Assembly: GCF_030817015.1 (NCBI RefSeq)
Contig: NZ_JAUSYS010000001.1
Coordinates: forward strand, 248,001-312,000
From: Arthrobacter sp. V1I7
Lineage (GTDB): Bacteria > Actinomycetota > Actinomycetes > Actinomycetales > Micrococcaceae
DNA length: 64,000 nt
Reading direction: 5' to 3'
In this document: piece after piece, positions 1 through 8,785 of the stretch
How positions within the stretch are numbered: position 1 is the stretch's first letter
How the letters are laid out: each line of letters opens with the position of its first letter
The notes under the pieces: model-generated
What the model saw: the letters and a program-made list of their open reading frames with translations, nothing else
Told to the model about the DNA's origin: nothing
The model's database searches: none
Made by a program: the position numbers and the translations under genes

Positions 1-1561
1 GCCCGGTGGTATTCAGCAGCGCCATTTCCCACGCCAGTTCAGCCTCCTTCCGGTCCGCGGGGCGAAGGACGAGGGTGTTAGGTGTAGCACGGAGCATGGG
101 CAGTGATTCGATGGGCTGGTGGGTGGGCCCATCTTCGCCCACGGAGATGCTGTCGTGAGTGAGCACATGGATGACCTGTAGGCCCTGCAGGGCAGCCATC
201 CGGAGGGCGTTGGCCTCGTAGCTGGCGAACACGAGGAACGTACTGGCGAAAGGAATCAGTCCGCCGTGCAGGGCTATGCCGTTACTGATCGCCCCCATGG
301 CGTGCTCCCGGACTCCGAACGCGATGTTGCGGCCATCGTGACTGTCCGGTCCGTAAACCGGACTCCCCGGAACCACGGTGAAGGTCGCTGCAGCAAGATC
401 GCCCGATCCGCCGACCAAAACGGGCAGATGCCGGGCGACGACGTCCATCACAGCACCTGATGATGCCCGGACGGCTTCCGGCGTTGATGCCACCGGAACG
501 TCGGCCAGAGCCTGAATCGCGCTCTCCGCGTCGATCACAAGTTCCCCGCCGCCGGTGATTTCCACGCCAGCCGCTGTGCGGGCTGCTGCCTGCCAGTCCT
601 CAAAAGCGGCGCGGCCCCGGTCTCCAAACGCCTGCCAGTGCTGCCTCACGATGTCAGGAACATGGAACGGCTCACTCTCGGGCCAGCCCAGGTTTTCCCG
701 GATGGTATCAATGTCGTCAGCCGAGGGCGCGCCGGAATGCGACGAGGGATCGTCCGCGAGCCTGCTCCCAAAACCAATGACGGTCTTGACCTGGATGAGG
801 CTCGGCGCATCGGTGCGTGCCAGACTTTCGCGGATGGCTGCGTCGATGGCCTCCGGCGATTCGCCGTCGACCGGTCCGGTGACGTGCCAGCCGTAGGCGG
901 CAGCTGCCTGGCAGACCGCCGCTGCGTCGTGGACCTGGGCGGCCCGCCCATCGATCACTACATCATTGTCGTCGTACAGGAGGACGAGTTTGCCCAGCTG
1001 CAGGCGGCCGGCCAAGGCCATCGCCTCAGTGGCAATCCCCTCCATGAGGTCGCCGTCGGAGACGACTGCAAAGGTTCGGTGGTTGATGAGGTCGCGGCCG
1101 GACTGGTTGTATTGCGCGGCCAGCATCGTTTCTGCCATGGCCATGCCCACGGCGTTGGCCACACCCTGGCCGAGTGGACCGGTGGTTGCGTCCACGCCGG
1201 CGGTCACTTCGCGCTCGGGATGCCCGGGGGTCCTGGAACCCAGCTGCCGGAAGCCGCGCAAATCCTCGATGGAAAGGTCAAAGCCGGCCAGGTGCAGCGC
1301 CCCGTAAAGCATGGCGGAACCGTGGCCCGCAGACAATACAAAGCGGTCGCGGTTGACCCACTCCGGATTTGCCGGATCGGACACGATGTGCCGGTGGAAC
1401 AGGGTATGGACCATCGGGCTGGCACCCAGGGGGAAGCCGTAATGGCCGGAGCCGGCAGCGGCGACCTGGTCCACAGCGAGTATTCGAATGGTGTTGATGG
1501 CCAGGTTGTCGAGCTCACCGGAGACGGCTGTCGAATCAAGGTCGGGCAGGAGGGTGGTCAT
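1..1561 (-). CDS. tkt: Transketolase, 3' end cut by the window edge
   Basis: Transketolase is a thiamine-diphosphate enzyme that moves two-carbon ketol units between sugar phosphates in the pentose phosphate pathway. About 520 N-terminal residues are readable from ATG at 1561. The ThDP signature is visible as SDGDLMEG followed by LLYDDND, and the pyrimidine-binding domain begins near the window edge (FGVREHAMGAISNGIALHGG). This is a single-chain enzyme, not the split form. It is the last visible gene of a sugar ABC-transporter operon, 50 bp downstream of the second permease. That placement suggests a dedicated catabolic copy for a pentose or polyol, which is an inference. The C-terminus is not visible. 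Confidence 0.95.
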   Translation of the reverse strand, partial: MTTLLPDLDSTAVSGELDNLAINTIRILAVDQVAAAGSGHYGFPLGASPMVHTLFHRHIVSDPANPEWVNRDRFVLSAGHGSAMLYGALHLAGFDLSIEDLRGFRQLGSRTPGHPEREVTAGVDATTGPLGQGVANAVGMAMAETMLAAQYNQSGRDLINHRTFAVVSDGDLMEGIATEAMALAGRLQLGKLVLLYDDNDVVIDGRAAQVHDAAAVCQAAAAYGWHVTGPVDGESPEAIDAAIRESLARTDAPSLIQVKTVIGFGSRLADDPSSHSGAPSADDIDTIRENLGWPESEPFHVPDIVRQHWQAFGDRGRAAFEDWQAAARTAAGVEITGGGELVIDAESAIQALADVPVASTPEAVRASSGAVMDVVARHLPVLVGGSGDLAAATFTVVPGSPVYGPDSHDGRNIAFGVREHAMGAISNGIALHGGLIPFASTFLVFASYEANALRMAALQGLQVIHVLTHDSISVGEDGPTHQPIESLPMLRATPNTLVLRPADRKEAELAWEMALLNTTG

Positions 1562-1611
1562 TGAGGACTCCAGGAGGGGTTTGGCGTGAATGGGGAGGGC
1601 GGGGTGCAGCG

Positions 1612-2529
1612 CTAGCCCTTGGTGGCGCCCGCGGACAGGCCGGCCACCACGTGTTTCTGTACGAATATCGAGATCAGGATGATGGGCAGCGTCATCAGCG
1701 TGGCCGCCGCCATCAGTCCGCCCCAGTCGATGCTGGCGTAGGAAATGAAGTCGAACAGGGCCACCGGAAGCGTTTTCGTCCGCGACCCGCCCAGGATCAG
1801 GGAAAAGAGCAGCTGGTTCCAGGAGAAGATGAACGCCAGCAGGCCGGCAGTGACAATGCCACCGCGCGCCAGGGGAATGACGATGTGAATAAAGGCGCCG
1901 AGGCGGGTGAGGCCGTCCACTTGGGCTGCTTCCTCAAGCTCCACCGAAGATGATTCAAAGAAGCCGATCATGATCCAGACCACCATGGGCAGGGCAATGA
2001 GGAGGTGGCTGATGATCAGCGGGATGAAGCCGCCTACCAGGCCTACCTGGGTGAAGATCATGTACCAGGGCACGAGGTAGCAGATGCCAGGCAGCATCCG
2101 CACCAACAGGAGGATCACACCGACGCGCTTCATTCCGAACCGGGCAATGGCGTACGCGGCGGGGAGCCCGATGACGAGTGCCAGCGCGGTGGATCCGACC
2201 GCTGTGACCAACGAGTTACCGAACGCAGGAAGAAAGCTGCCGCCGCTGAGGACATTCCCGAAATTTTCCAAGGTCGGGCTGAAAAGGAGAGCCTTGGCCG
2301 GGTCTGCGACGTCCAGTTTCGATTTGAAAGCCGAAATCAGCATCCAAGCAAGTGGAAAAGCGCAGGCCAGGCAGACCACGACGATGAGTACGGTCCGGAT
2401 GAGCGAGGCCCTGGCACGCCGGGCCTTGTAGCCGATCTGCGGGCGCACGGCCGCTGCTGGCCGCGGACCAACCGCGGCGGGCGCCGCGTCACTTCGCGGC
2501 GGGTGAATCTGATCCCGTGTGGTCGTCAA
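1612..2529 (-). CDS. Carbohydrate ABC transporter permease, MalG-like
   Basis: This is an inner-membrane permease of the CUT1 family, 305 aa. It has an N-terminal Ala/Pro-rich cytoplasmic segment, a first membrane helix around residues 40-65 and the EAA loop (ELEEAAQVDGLTRLGAFIHI) near residue 200, which contacts the ATPase. Its start overlaps the stop of the upstream permease by 4 bp, so the two are translationally coupled. No ATPase gene lies in the operon, so a shared MsiK-type ATPase encoded elsewhere probably energises it, as is known for actinobacterial CUT1 importers. Confidence 0.92.
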   Translation of the reverse strand: MTTTRDQIHPPRSDAAPAAVGPRPAAAVRPQIGYKARRARASLIRTVLIVVVCLACAFPLAWMLISAFKSKLDVADPAKALLFSPTLENFGNVLSGGSFLPAFGNSLVTAVGSTALALVIGLPAAYAIARFGMKRVGVILLLVRMLPGICYLVPWYMIFTQVGLVGGFIPLIISHLLIALPMVVWIMIGFFESSSVELEEAAQVDGLTRLGAFIHIVIPLARGGIVTAGLLAFIFSWNQLLFSLILGGSRTKTLPVALFDFISYASIDWGGLMAAATLMTLPIILISIFVQKHVVAGLSAGATKG

Positions 2530-3407
2530 GACAGGTCACCGACTTTCGAACGGACTTTGGAGACGACCAGTGTGACCGCCAGGACGATGGCAAAGAAGAT
2601 AATGAGGACGGCTGAGGCGCGTCCGAAGTTTGTGTACTCGAAGGCCTGCATGAAGCCGTAGGTGTTAAGCGTTTCCGTGGCGTTCCCGGGGCCGCCCTTG
2701 GTGGTCACATAGATGATGTCGAACGTTTTGAGGGAGTCCACGAGGCGCAGGAGCAAGCCTGCGAACAGTGTCGGGACCATCAGCGGAAGGGTCAGATACT
2801 TGAACTGCTGCCAGCTCGATGCACCATCCACCACTGCGGCTTGGTAGGGATCATCCGGAAGCGAGGTCAACCCCGCCAGTGCGATCAGCACGATCATGGG
2901 GGTCCATTGCCAGACGTCGATCATCATCAGCAGCCACAGGGCTCCGGAAGCTGAACCAAGGAATTCCTGTTCGGGGATCCCAAAAGCGCCGAGCACTTGA
3001 TTGCCCAGCCCGATGGTCGGCTCCAGCAGCAGCAGCCAGGCCATGGAGATCGCCACGGGTGTAGCGACGAGCGGCAAGAGAATGATGGTGCGCACGATGC
3101 GTTCGCCGCGGAAGCTCTTGCGAAGAATGAGGGCGATGCCGAAGCCAAGCGTGACTTCGGCGGCGACCGTCACGCCGGTGAACAGCAAAGTTCTACCGAC
3201 GGCGTCCACGAAGCGCGGATCGTTGGTGAAAAGGTTGATGTAGTTTCCCGCGCCCAGCCAGAGGGGTGCCTTGACGGAGCTTCCACTCCATTTGTGGAGA
3301 CTCATCCATGTCGTATAGATCAGGGGGAACACGAGGAGCAGTGCCGTCAGCACCAGCGCGGGCGCCGTAAACGTCCACTTCATGTTCTTTGATATCCAGT
3401 TGAGCAC
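2526..3407 (-). CDS. Carbohydrate ABC transporter permease, MalF-like
   Basis: This is the partner permease of the CUT1 importer, about 293 aa with six predicted membrane helices. The EAA-type loop reads YQAAVVDGASSWQQFKYLTLP. I chose GTG at 3407 (MLNWISKNMKW) because GGAAGG sits 7 nt upstream. An in-frame upstream extension to 3473 has no ribosome site and a low-complexity Arg/Pro sequence. It lies between the binding protein (76 bp upstream) and the MalG-like permease (4-bp overlap). Confidence 0.9.
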   Translation of the reverse strand: MLNWISKNMKWTFTAPALVLTALLLVFPLIYTTWMSLHKWSGSSVKAPLWLGAGNYINLFTNDPRFVDAVGRTLLFTGVTVAAEVTLGFGIALILRKSFRGERIVRTIILLPLVATPVAISMAWLLLLEPTIGLGNQVLGAFGIPEQEFLGSASGALWLLMMIDVWQWTPMIVLIALAGLTSLPDDPYQAAVVDGASSWQQFKYLTLPLMVPTLFAGLLLRLVDSLKTFDIIYVTTKGGPGNATETLNTYGFMQAFEYTNFGRASAVLIIFFAIVLAVTLVVSKVRSKVGDLS

Positions 3408-3482
3408 TGTATTTCCTTCCGGGCGGCGCGGAACAGGGTGCGGGCGGCCGGGCTGGCCGGCCACCACCCGCACCTGCGTCAG

Positions 3483-4796
3483 TTACTTGGTTTGTGCCTC
3501 GGACTTTTCGACGTCGATCATGGCCTGAAATTCCTTGGCCGCCGTCTTGGCTGCTGCTTCAACGTCGCCGCCCTGGATGGCTACAACCATGGGGCCGCCG
3601 ACGACGTCGCGAGCCTCGCCGACCTTGATGAGGCGGGGACGGTCGTACGGCACACCGTTCTTGGCGCCGAATTCAACGGCGTCGATGACTTCCTGGGGGA
3701 ACTTCTTCGCCGTTTCAGCTGACTTCCAGCCCGACGCGCGGGCACCCATGACGCCTTCGCCCTGGGCCTTGGTGGTCATTTCCTTGCCTGTGGCCCACTG
3801 GATGAACTTCCAGGCCGTGCCGCTGTGCTTGGACTTGGCGCTGATGGCCAGTGCCTGCGCCGGCACATTGCTCGGGTGGCCACCGGGGGTGGGTGCGAAG
3901 CCGACTTCTGCTGCTGTCAGCTTGGTCTTGGCGGGATCAATGAATTCGGGCCAGCGGTCGTCACCTTCGGTGTACATGGCGGCTTTGCCCTGCTGGAAGA
4001 GTGCGCTGCATTCAGCCCAGGACATGTTCAGCACACCTGGAGGGCCGTAGTTGCGGAGCAGGTCGCCGTAGTACTTGTAGGCCTCGACGGCCTCCTTGCT
4101 GTCGATGGCAGCCGCACCGTAGACCTCGCCGTCCTTGGTCCAGTCGGCATCGTGGCCGTACATGTAGGAGGCCAGCGCCGTCACCGCCTGGGCGCGCTGC
4201 CCGCGGCTGCAGATGCCGTACGTTTCGTCCTTCGTGAGCACCTTGGCCGCGTTCATCAGTTCGTCGTAGGTGGTGGGGACGCTGAGACCGGCAGCCTTGA
4301 AGAGGTCCTTTCGGTAGAAGAGCATCTGGCGGGCCGTGGCCACAGGAACGGCGTTGATGACGCCCTCCTCATCGGTGACGGCTGCACGGGTAGCCGGCTG
4401 GAAATCCTCCCAGTCGAAGACCTTGTCCGCCTTCACCTTGTCCGTAAGGTCCATCAACCAGCCATTGGTGACGAACTGCCGGTGGTCCTGCAGCGGGCGG
4501 TACATGATGACGTCCGTGTCACTGCTGCCCGACCCGAACTCCACCTTGACCTGGTTGGAAACCTGGTCCTCGTTCAAGATGGTGACCTCCACCTTGACTT
4601 TGTTGTCCGCCTCAAAGTCAGCTAGGTCCTTCTGTATGACAGTGGTCCACTGATGGGGCGACAGAAGCACGCGGATGTTGCCGCCGTCAGACTCGGCCGG
4701 GCCTGCAGCGGCACCGCCGCCGGAACCGCAAGCCGTGAGGCCGATGGCTGCCGCCACCGTCATTCCGACGACAGAAGCTATTTTGGGAAACTTCAC
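3483..4796 (-). CDS. Sugar ABC transporter solute-binding lipoprotein
   Basis: This is a family 1 extracellular solute-binding protein, 437 aa, that captures the substrate for the downstream permeases. Its signal peptide ends in the lipobox LTAC, so it should be lipid-anchored at Cys23. The start is GTG at 4796, preceded by GGAGG at 6 nt spacing. The fold is supported by typical segments such as VPVATARQMLFYRKDLFKAAG and MSWAECSALFQQGKAAMYTEGD. The substrate is not deducible; the transketolase next door suggests a pentose, pentitol or related sugar. Confidence 0.92.
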   Translation of the reverse strand: MKFPKIASVVGMTVAAAIGLTACGSGGGAAAGPAESDGGNIRVLLSPHQWTTVIQKDLADFEADNKVKVEVTILNEDQVSNQVKVEFGSGSSDTDVIMYRPLQDHRQFVTNGWLMDLTDKVKADKVFDWEDFQPATRAAVTDEEGVINAVPVATARQMLFYRKDLFKAAGLSVPTTYDELMNAAKVLTKDETYGICSRGQRAQAVTALASYMYGHDADWTKDGEVYGAAAIDSKEAVEAYKYYGDLLRNYGPPGVLNMSWAECSALFQQGKAAMYTEGDDRWPEFIDPAKTKLTAAEVGFAPTPGGHPSNVPAQALAISAKSKHSGTAWKFIQWATGKEMTTKAQGEGVMGARASGWKSAETAKKFPQEVIDAVEFGAKNGVPYDRPRLIKVGEARDVVGGPMVVAIQGGDVEAAAKTAAKEFQAMIDVEKSEAQTK

Positions 4797-4897
4797 TGTA
4801 TCCTCCGTTTTTGAGTGATTTGGGCATGACCGATCGACGTGCGGCCTGACGTCCGCAAGTTGGTGGGGCTTGGCTGCTGGGCTTGGGCCGGCCGGGC

Positions 4898-5887
4898 CTA
4901 GCGGGGCTGACCCGGAGCCGAGATGGAACCTCGGATGATGAGCCGTGCCTGCAAGCTGACGGCTGAAGGGACAGCGTCGGGATTTTGGAGTCGGTTAGTA
5001 AGCAGATCGACAGCTGTTCTGCCGAGTGACAAATGTGAAACGGCGATGGACGTCAGCGAAGGCGTGGACATCTGTGCAAAAGCGACATCGTCACAGCCCA
5101 CGACGCTCATGTCAGTTGGGACCGCGACACCGCGGCTTTGCAGCCGAGACATCATGCCGATGGCCATCATGTCGTTGTAGCAAATAGTTGCAGTGGCACC
5201 TGTGGCGATCGCCCGGTCCGCCGCGGTGTGCCCGCCCTCGTGATCTGGAGAAAAATTCCCCACATCAACAACTTCTACTCCGAGATCACCGGAGGCTGCC
5301 AGCAGTCCGTCCATGCGCTGTGACCCGGAGATGGAAGTTCTCCAACCACTTGCATAGGCGATCCGGGAATGCCCCAAGGCTGCCAATTGGGCAACGGCCT
5401 GGTAGTAGCCGTCCTTTAGGTCTCCGCTGACGGATGCCGCGCCGGGATGCTCCCTGTTGACGAGGACAACTTGCTGACTCCGCACGATGGAGTCGAGCTC
5501 TCCGTCAGTCATTCGCGGTGAACAGAGAATCAGGCCGTCAACCTGCGCGGCCAGGCGCGTGATCATCGCACACTCGTTGGGCTGATCCTCATCCGTATCC
5601 AGTATGAGTACCGACACGTCGTGCTTGCGGGAGCGCTCCAGGATGGCTTTTGCGACTCCCACCAAGTACGGATTCGACAGATCGGGCAAGGCCAAGCCAA
5701 TGTTGATAGTTGACCCGCCACTGAAGCTGCGGCCACCGGAATTGGGTGCGTACCCGAGAGAGGCAGCAGCCTCCATGACCTTGTCCCGCGTCCGCTGGTT
5801 CACGTATTCGGCTCCCGCCAAGGCCCGGGAGACGGTGGACAGTGAGACGCCGGCGCGCTCGGCCACCGCCTTGGCTGTAGTTGCCAT
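4898..5887 (-). CDS. LacI-family transcriptional regulator
   Basis: This 329-aa repressor has an N-terminal LacI helix-turn-helix (AKAVAERAGVSLSTVSRALAG) and hinge, followed by a periplasmic-binding-protein-like effector domain. It lies 101 bp upstream of the binding-protein gene on the same strand and is divergent from the MFS/dehydrogenase pair. It therefore probably controls both the ABC-transketolase operon and the divergent genes (inference). The start codon is preceded by GGGGAG. Confidence 0.93.
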   Translation of the reverse strand: MATTAKAVAERAGVSLSTVSRALAGAEYVNQRTRDKVMEAAASLGYAPNSGGRSFSGGSTINIGLALPDLSNPYLVGVAKAILERSRKHDVSVLILDTDEDQPNECAMITRLAAQVDGLILCSPRMTDGELDSIVRSQQVVLVNREHPGAASVSGDLKDGYYQAVAQLAALGHSRIAYASGWRTSISGSQRMDGLLAASGDLGVEVVDVGNFSPDHEGGHTAADRAIATGATATICYNDMMAIGMMSRLQSRGVAVPTDMSVVGCDDVAFAQMSTPSLTSIAVSHLSLGRTAVDLLTNRLQNPDAVPSAVSLQARLIIRGSISAPGQPR

Positions 5888-6074
5888 GATCTCCCCAACT
5901 CTTCAATGAGCCACAGCTTTATTAGCTGTGTACGCCCATTGAATACGCGCTGCAACTGCCTGTCAACACTTTCAGAAAATGGCTTCAGAAATTGCATGAA
6001 TTTGCAGCCTATGCCGGGTGAAAGGTCCCACACGGAGGCGCGGCAATCGAAGGTCGAGGACCCTCAGCTTTTGT

Positions 6075-6102
6075 AACTTTGTCTCATTGTCTATACAAAG
6101 TT
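6075..6102. promoter_or_regulatory. Candidate operator between divergent lacI and MFS genes
   Basis: The arms AACTTTGT (6075-6082) and ACAAAGTT (6095-6102) form a perfect 8-bp inverted repeat with a 12-bp spacer, 147 bp upstream of the MFS start. A regulator site here fits the LacI gene next door, but LacI sites are usually more compact. The remainder of the 5888-6248 gap shows no gene. Confidence 0.35.
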
Positions 6103-6248
6103 TGACAGCTCGGGCTCCTGGCCTGCAGAGTGTCTTCGGTCACAGACGCCTGCACGGTTCCACCGACGGAACGGCGCGTCGTCTTTACGCCGATTCAACG
6201 AAGATGACGAGCGGGCCCATTGGCGGGCCTTGGAGTAAAGGGGAAACC

Positions 6249-7574
6249 TTGACGGGAACGGTACAGGTCGACCGCACAAAGCGGTCTACCAGTGATCTGG
6301 TTCGAGCAGCAGTCTCGGGCTGGCTGGGCACTGCGATGGAGTACATGGATTTCCAGCTCTATTCGTTGGCCGCGGCCATTATTTTCAACCGCATTTTCTT
6401 TCCCAACTTCGATGCGGTGGTCGGAATGCTGGTCGCCTTCCTGACCTACGCCGTCGGTTTCCTCGCGAGGCCGCTGGGCGCGTGGTACTTCGGGCGTATG
6501 GGCGACAGGCTGGGTCGTAAGAAAGTCCTGGTCACGACCATCATGCTGATGGGTGTCTCCACCATGTTCATCGGCTTCCTGCCGACGTACGAGCAGATCG
6601 GCGTAGCCGCGCCGTTGCTGCTCGTCGTCCTGCGGCTGGCCCAGGGCTTTGGAGCCGGCGCAGAGCTTTCCGGCGCATCCGTGATGCTTGCCGAATATGC
6701 TCCGCCGCGGCGCCGCGGCTTGGTTGCCTCCTTTGTCTGCCTGGGCACGAACTCGGGAACACTCCTCGCATCCGGCCTCTGGGTTCTGCTTATGATGCTG
6801 CCCGAAGAAGCGCTGTTCTCCTGGGGATGGCGCGTTCCGTTCATCCTGAGTATCGGCATCACGATCTACGCCCTGTGGATGCGCCGCAACCTCAAGGAGA
6901 GCCCGGTCTTCGAGGCATCCCGCCCGGACGTGGCAGATGTTGAAACGACTCTTCAGCTGGCCACGCGTCGCAAGGGCAAGGCCTTCGTCCTGGCCATGTG
7001 CCTCCGCATCGGCGAGAGCGGCAACTCTGCGATCATCCAAACCTTCCTCGTGGGCTACTTGGTCTCCGGGCTGAAGATGGACAGAGGAGTGGGAACGCTC
7101 GCCATCCTCATCGGTTCCTTTATCGGATTCCTGACGGTCCCCTTGTTCGGCTGGCTGTCGGACCGTGTGGGACGGCGCACCATGTACCGCACACTTTCAG
7201 GCTTCCAACTTCTCTTCGCCGTTCCCGCAATGCTCATGATCCAGTCCAAGGACCCGTTCCTGGTCAGCACCGCGATCATTATTGGACTGTCGATTTCCGT
7301 GCTGGGAATGTTCTCAGTGCAATCGGCCTATGTGAACGAACTTTTTGGATCGAGGAGCCGTTACACCAAGCTGGCCTTGGCCAAGGAAATCGGGGGCGTC
7401 CTCTCCGGCGGACTGGCTCCGCTGGCGGCCGGAGCATTGCTGGTCGCTTTCAGCAATTCCTGGTGGCCGATCGCCGGTCTGATGATGCTGTATTCCGCGA
7501 TTGCCTTCGTAGCCACCTTCTTCGCTCCTGAAACCAATGACCGGGACCTCACGCTGGTGGAGGACGCAGTATGA
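6249..7574 (+). CDS. MFS transporter, metabolite:H+ symporter (MHS) type
   Basis: This membrane symporter has 441 aa and 12 predicted helices. The MFS loop 2-3 signature is GRMGDRLGRKKVLV, and a second copy is GWLSDRVGRRTMYR. I chose TTG at 6249 because AAAGGGG lies a few bases upstream; an ATG at 6204 in the same frame would add 15 residues. The long extension back to 6018 is unlike MFS N-termini. It overlaps the downstream dehydrogenase by 4 bp (ATGA). It probably imports the polyol or acid that the dehydrogenase oxidises (inference). Confidence 0.85.
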   Translation: MTGTVQVDRTKRSTSDLVRAAVSGWLGTAMEYMDFQLYSLAAAIIFNRIFFPNFDAVVGMLVAFLTYAVGFLARPLGAWYFGRMGDRLGRKKVLVTTIMLMGVSTMFIGFLPTYEQIGVAAPLLLVVLRLAQGFGAGAELSGASVMLAEYAPPRRRGLVASFVCLGTNSGTLLASGLWVLLMMLPEEALFSWGWRVPFILSIGITIYALWMRRNLKESPVFEASRPDVADVETTLQLATRRKGKAFVLAMCLRIGESGNSAIIQTFLVGYLVSGLKMDRGVGTLAILIGSFIGFLTVPLFGWLSDRVGRRTMYRTLSGFQLLFAVPAMLMIQSKDPFLVSTAIIIGLSISVLGMFSVQSAYVNELFGSRSRYTKLALAKEIGGVLSGGLAPLAAGALLVAFSNSWWPIAGLMMLYSAIAFVATFFAPETNDRDLTLVEDAV

Positions 7575-8581
7575 AAGCCGTCGTCGTACACGGGAAGGGC
7601 GACCTGAGGGTAGAGGAGCGTCCCGACCCGCTTTGCCCTCCGGACGCTGTGATCGTTGATATTGAGTATGGCGGCATCTGCGGCTCGGATATTCACTACG
7701 TTCTGCATGGGGCCACCGGCCTGAGCAAAGTTAAGCAGCCGATGATCCTGGGCCACGAAGTGGCGGGCCGGATCCGGACCCTCGGCGCCGACGTCTCGGG
7801 GCTTCGCGAGGGCGAGGTCGTGACGATCCACCCCGCGACGACGTGCGGAGCATGCACGGCATGCCTTGCCGGCCGGAGTAACCTCTGCGGGCACGTCAGC
7901 TACTACGGAAGTGCTGCTCATTTCCCGCACACGGAAGGAGCGTTCGCGAGCCAAAAGGTCGTGGCGGCCGACCAGATTCGCGTGGCACCGCCGGGTGTCA
8001 GCACCCGCCATGCGGCCGTAGCCGAGCCGCTTGCTGTTGCGATTCATGCCGTGAGGCGTGCAGGAACCCTCGAAGGTAAGACGGTCCTCGTCAATGGCGC
8101 CGGTCCCATTGGATCCTTGGTAATTGCTGCCGCCCGTCTCGCCGGGGCAGCAATCATCCACGCTAGCGACGTGGCGGAATCTTCACTCGCCGTCGCCAGG
8201 GCCATGGGCGCCGATACGGTAGTCAACGCACGGAACGAGGCACTTCCCGAGGCGGATGTGGCTTTCGAGGCCTCCGGCATCCCTGGCGTGCTGGGCGGCG
8301 TGCTATCTGCTGTCCGCCGGGGAGGCATCGTGGTTCAGGTAGGGAACCTGCCCGCCGGTCCCGTGTCAGTCGAACTCGCGGCCTTGGTATCACGCGAGAT
8401 CGACTACCGCGGAACCTACCGTTTTGAGGACGAGATAAGCACCGCCTTGGACTATCTCGCCGACGGGCTGGATGTGGAACCGGTGCTGTCGCATACGTTC
8501 GACGCTGATGACGCCGCGGAGGCCTTTCGCACCGCATCGGACCGAGGCACAGGGTCGTCAAAAGTCCTGCTGAAGTTCTGA
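7571..8581 (+). CDS. Zinc-dependent dehydrogenase, L-idonate 5-dehydrogenase/sorbitol dehydrogenase type
   Basis: This medium-chain dehydrogenase has 336 aa. The catalytic zinc site is seen in GGICGSDIHYV and GHEVAG. The structural zinc cysteines occur in CGACTACLAGRSNLC. The Rossmann motif is VNGAGPIGSLV. The overall pattern resembles L-idonate 5-dehydrogenase (idnD), which oxidises L-idonate to 5-ketogluconate, but sorbitol or other polyols are possible. It is translationally coupled to the MFS symporter. Confidence 0.85.
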   Translation: MKAVVVHGKGDLRVEERPDPLCPPDAVIVDIEYGGICGSDIHYVLHGATGLSKVKQPMILGHEVAGRIRTLGADVSGLREGEVVTIHPATTCGACTACLAGRSNLCGHVSYYGSAAHFPHTEGAFASQKVVAADQIRVAPPGVSTRHAAVAEPLAVAIHAVRRAGTLEGKTVLVNGAGPIGSLVIAAARLAGAAIIHASDVAESSLAVARAMGADTVVNARNEALPEADVAFEASGIPGVLGGVLSAVRRGGIVVQVGNLPAGPVSVELAALVSREIDYRGTYRFEDEISTALDYLADGLDVEPVLSHTFDADDAAEAFRTASDRGTGSSKVLLKF

Positions 8582-8586
8582 TTCCA

Positions 8587-8632
8587 GCCTGCACCCTGCC
8601 TGCTCAGAGACAGGGTGCAGGCCCGTGGTTAC
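8587..8632 (+). terminator. Hairpin downstream of the dehydrogenase
   Basis: A perfect 12-bp stem (GCCTGCACCCTG at 8587-8598 pairing with 8621-8632) with a 22-nt loop begins 6 bp after the stop codon. There is no clear U-tract, so it may be a weak terminator or an mRNA-stabilising hairpin. Confidence 0.55.
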
Positions 8633-8785
8633 TGCTTCCTCTATGGCACCTCACCAGGGAGCGGGGTGGGGGGCACCGGCCTCGGGGACCCTCCCAGCTC
8701 AAGGCAAATTCCCAGCACCGCTGACAACCAGCGGACGTAAACTGACGTTCGGACCACTTCGGGTGGCACCGGGCTGGGAGTACGG

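Noticed and set aside
638-1564. 308-codon plus-strand frame inside the transketolase gene
   Set aside because: It is the complement of a gene with clear ThDP motifs.
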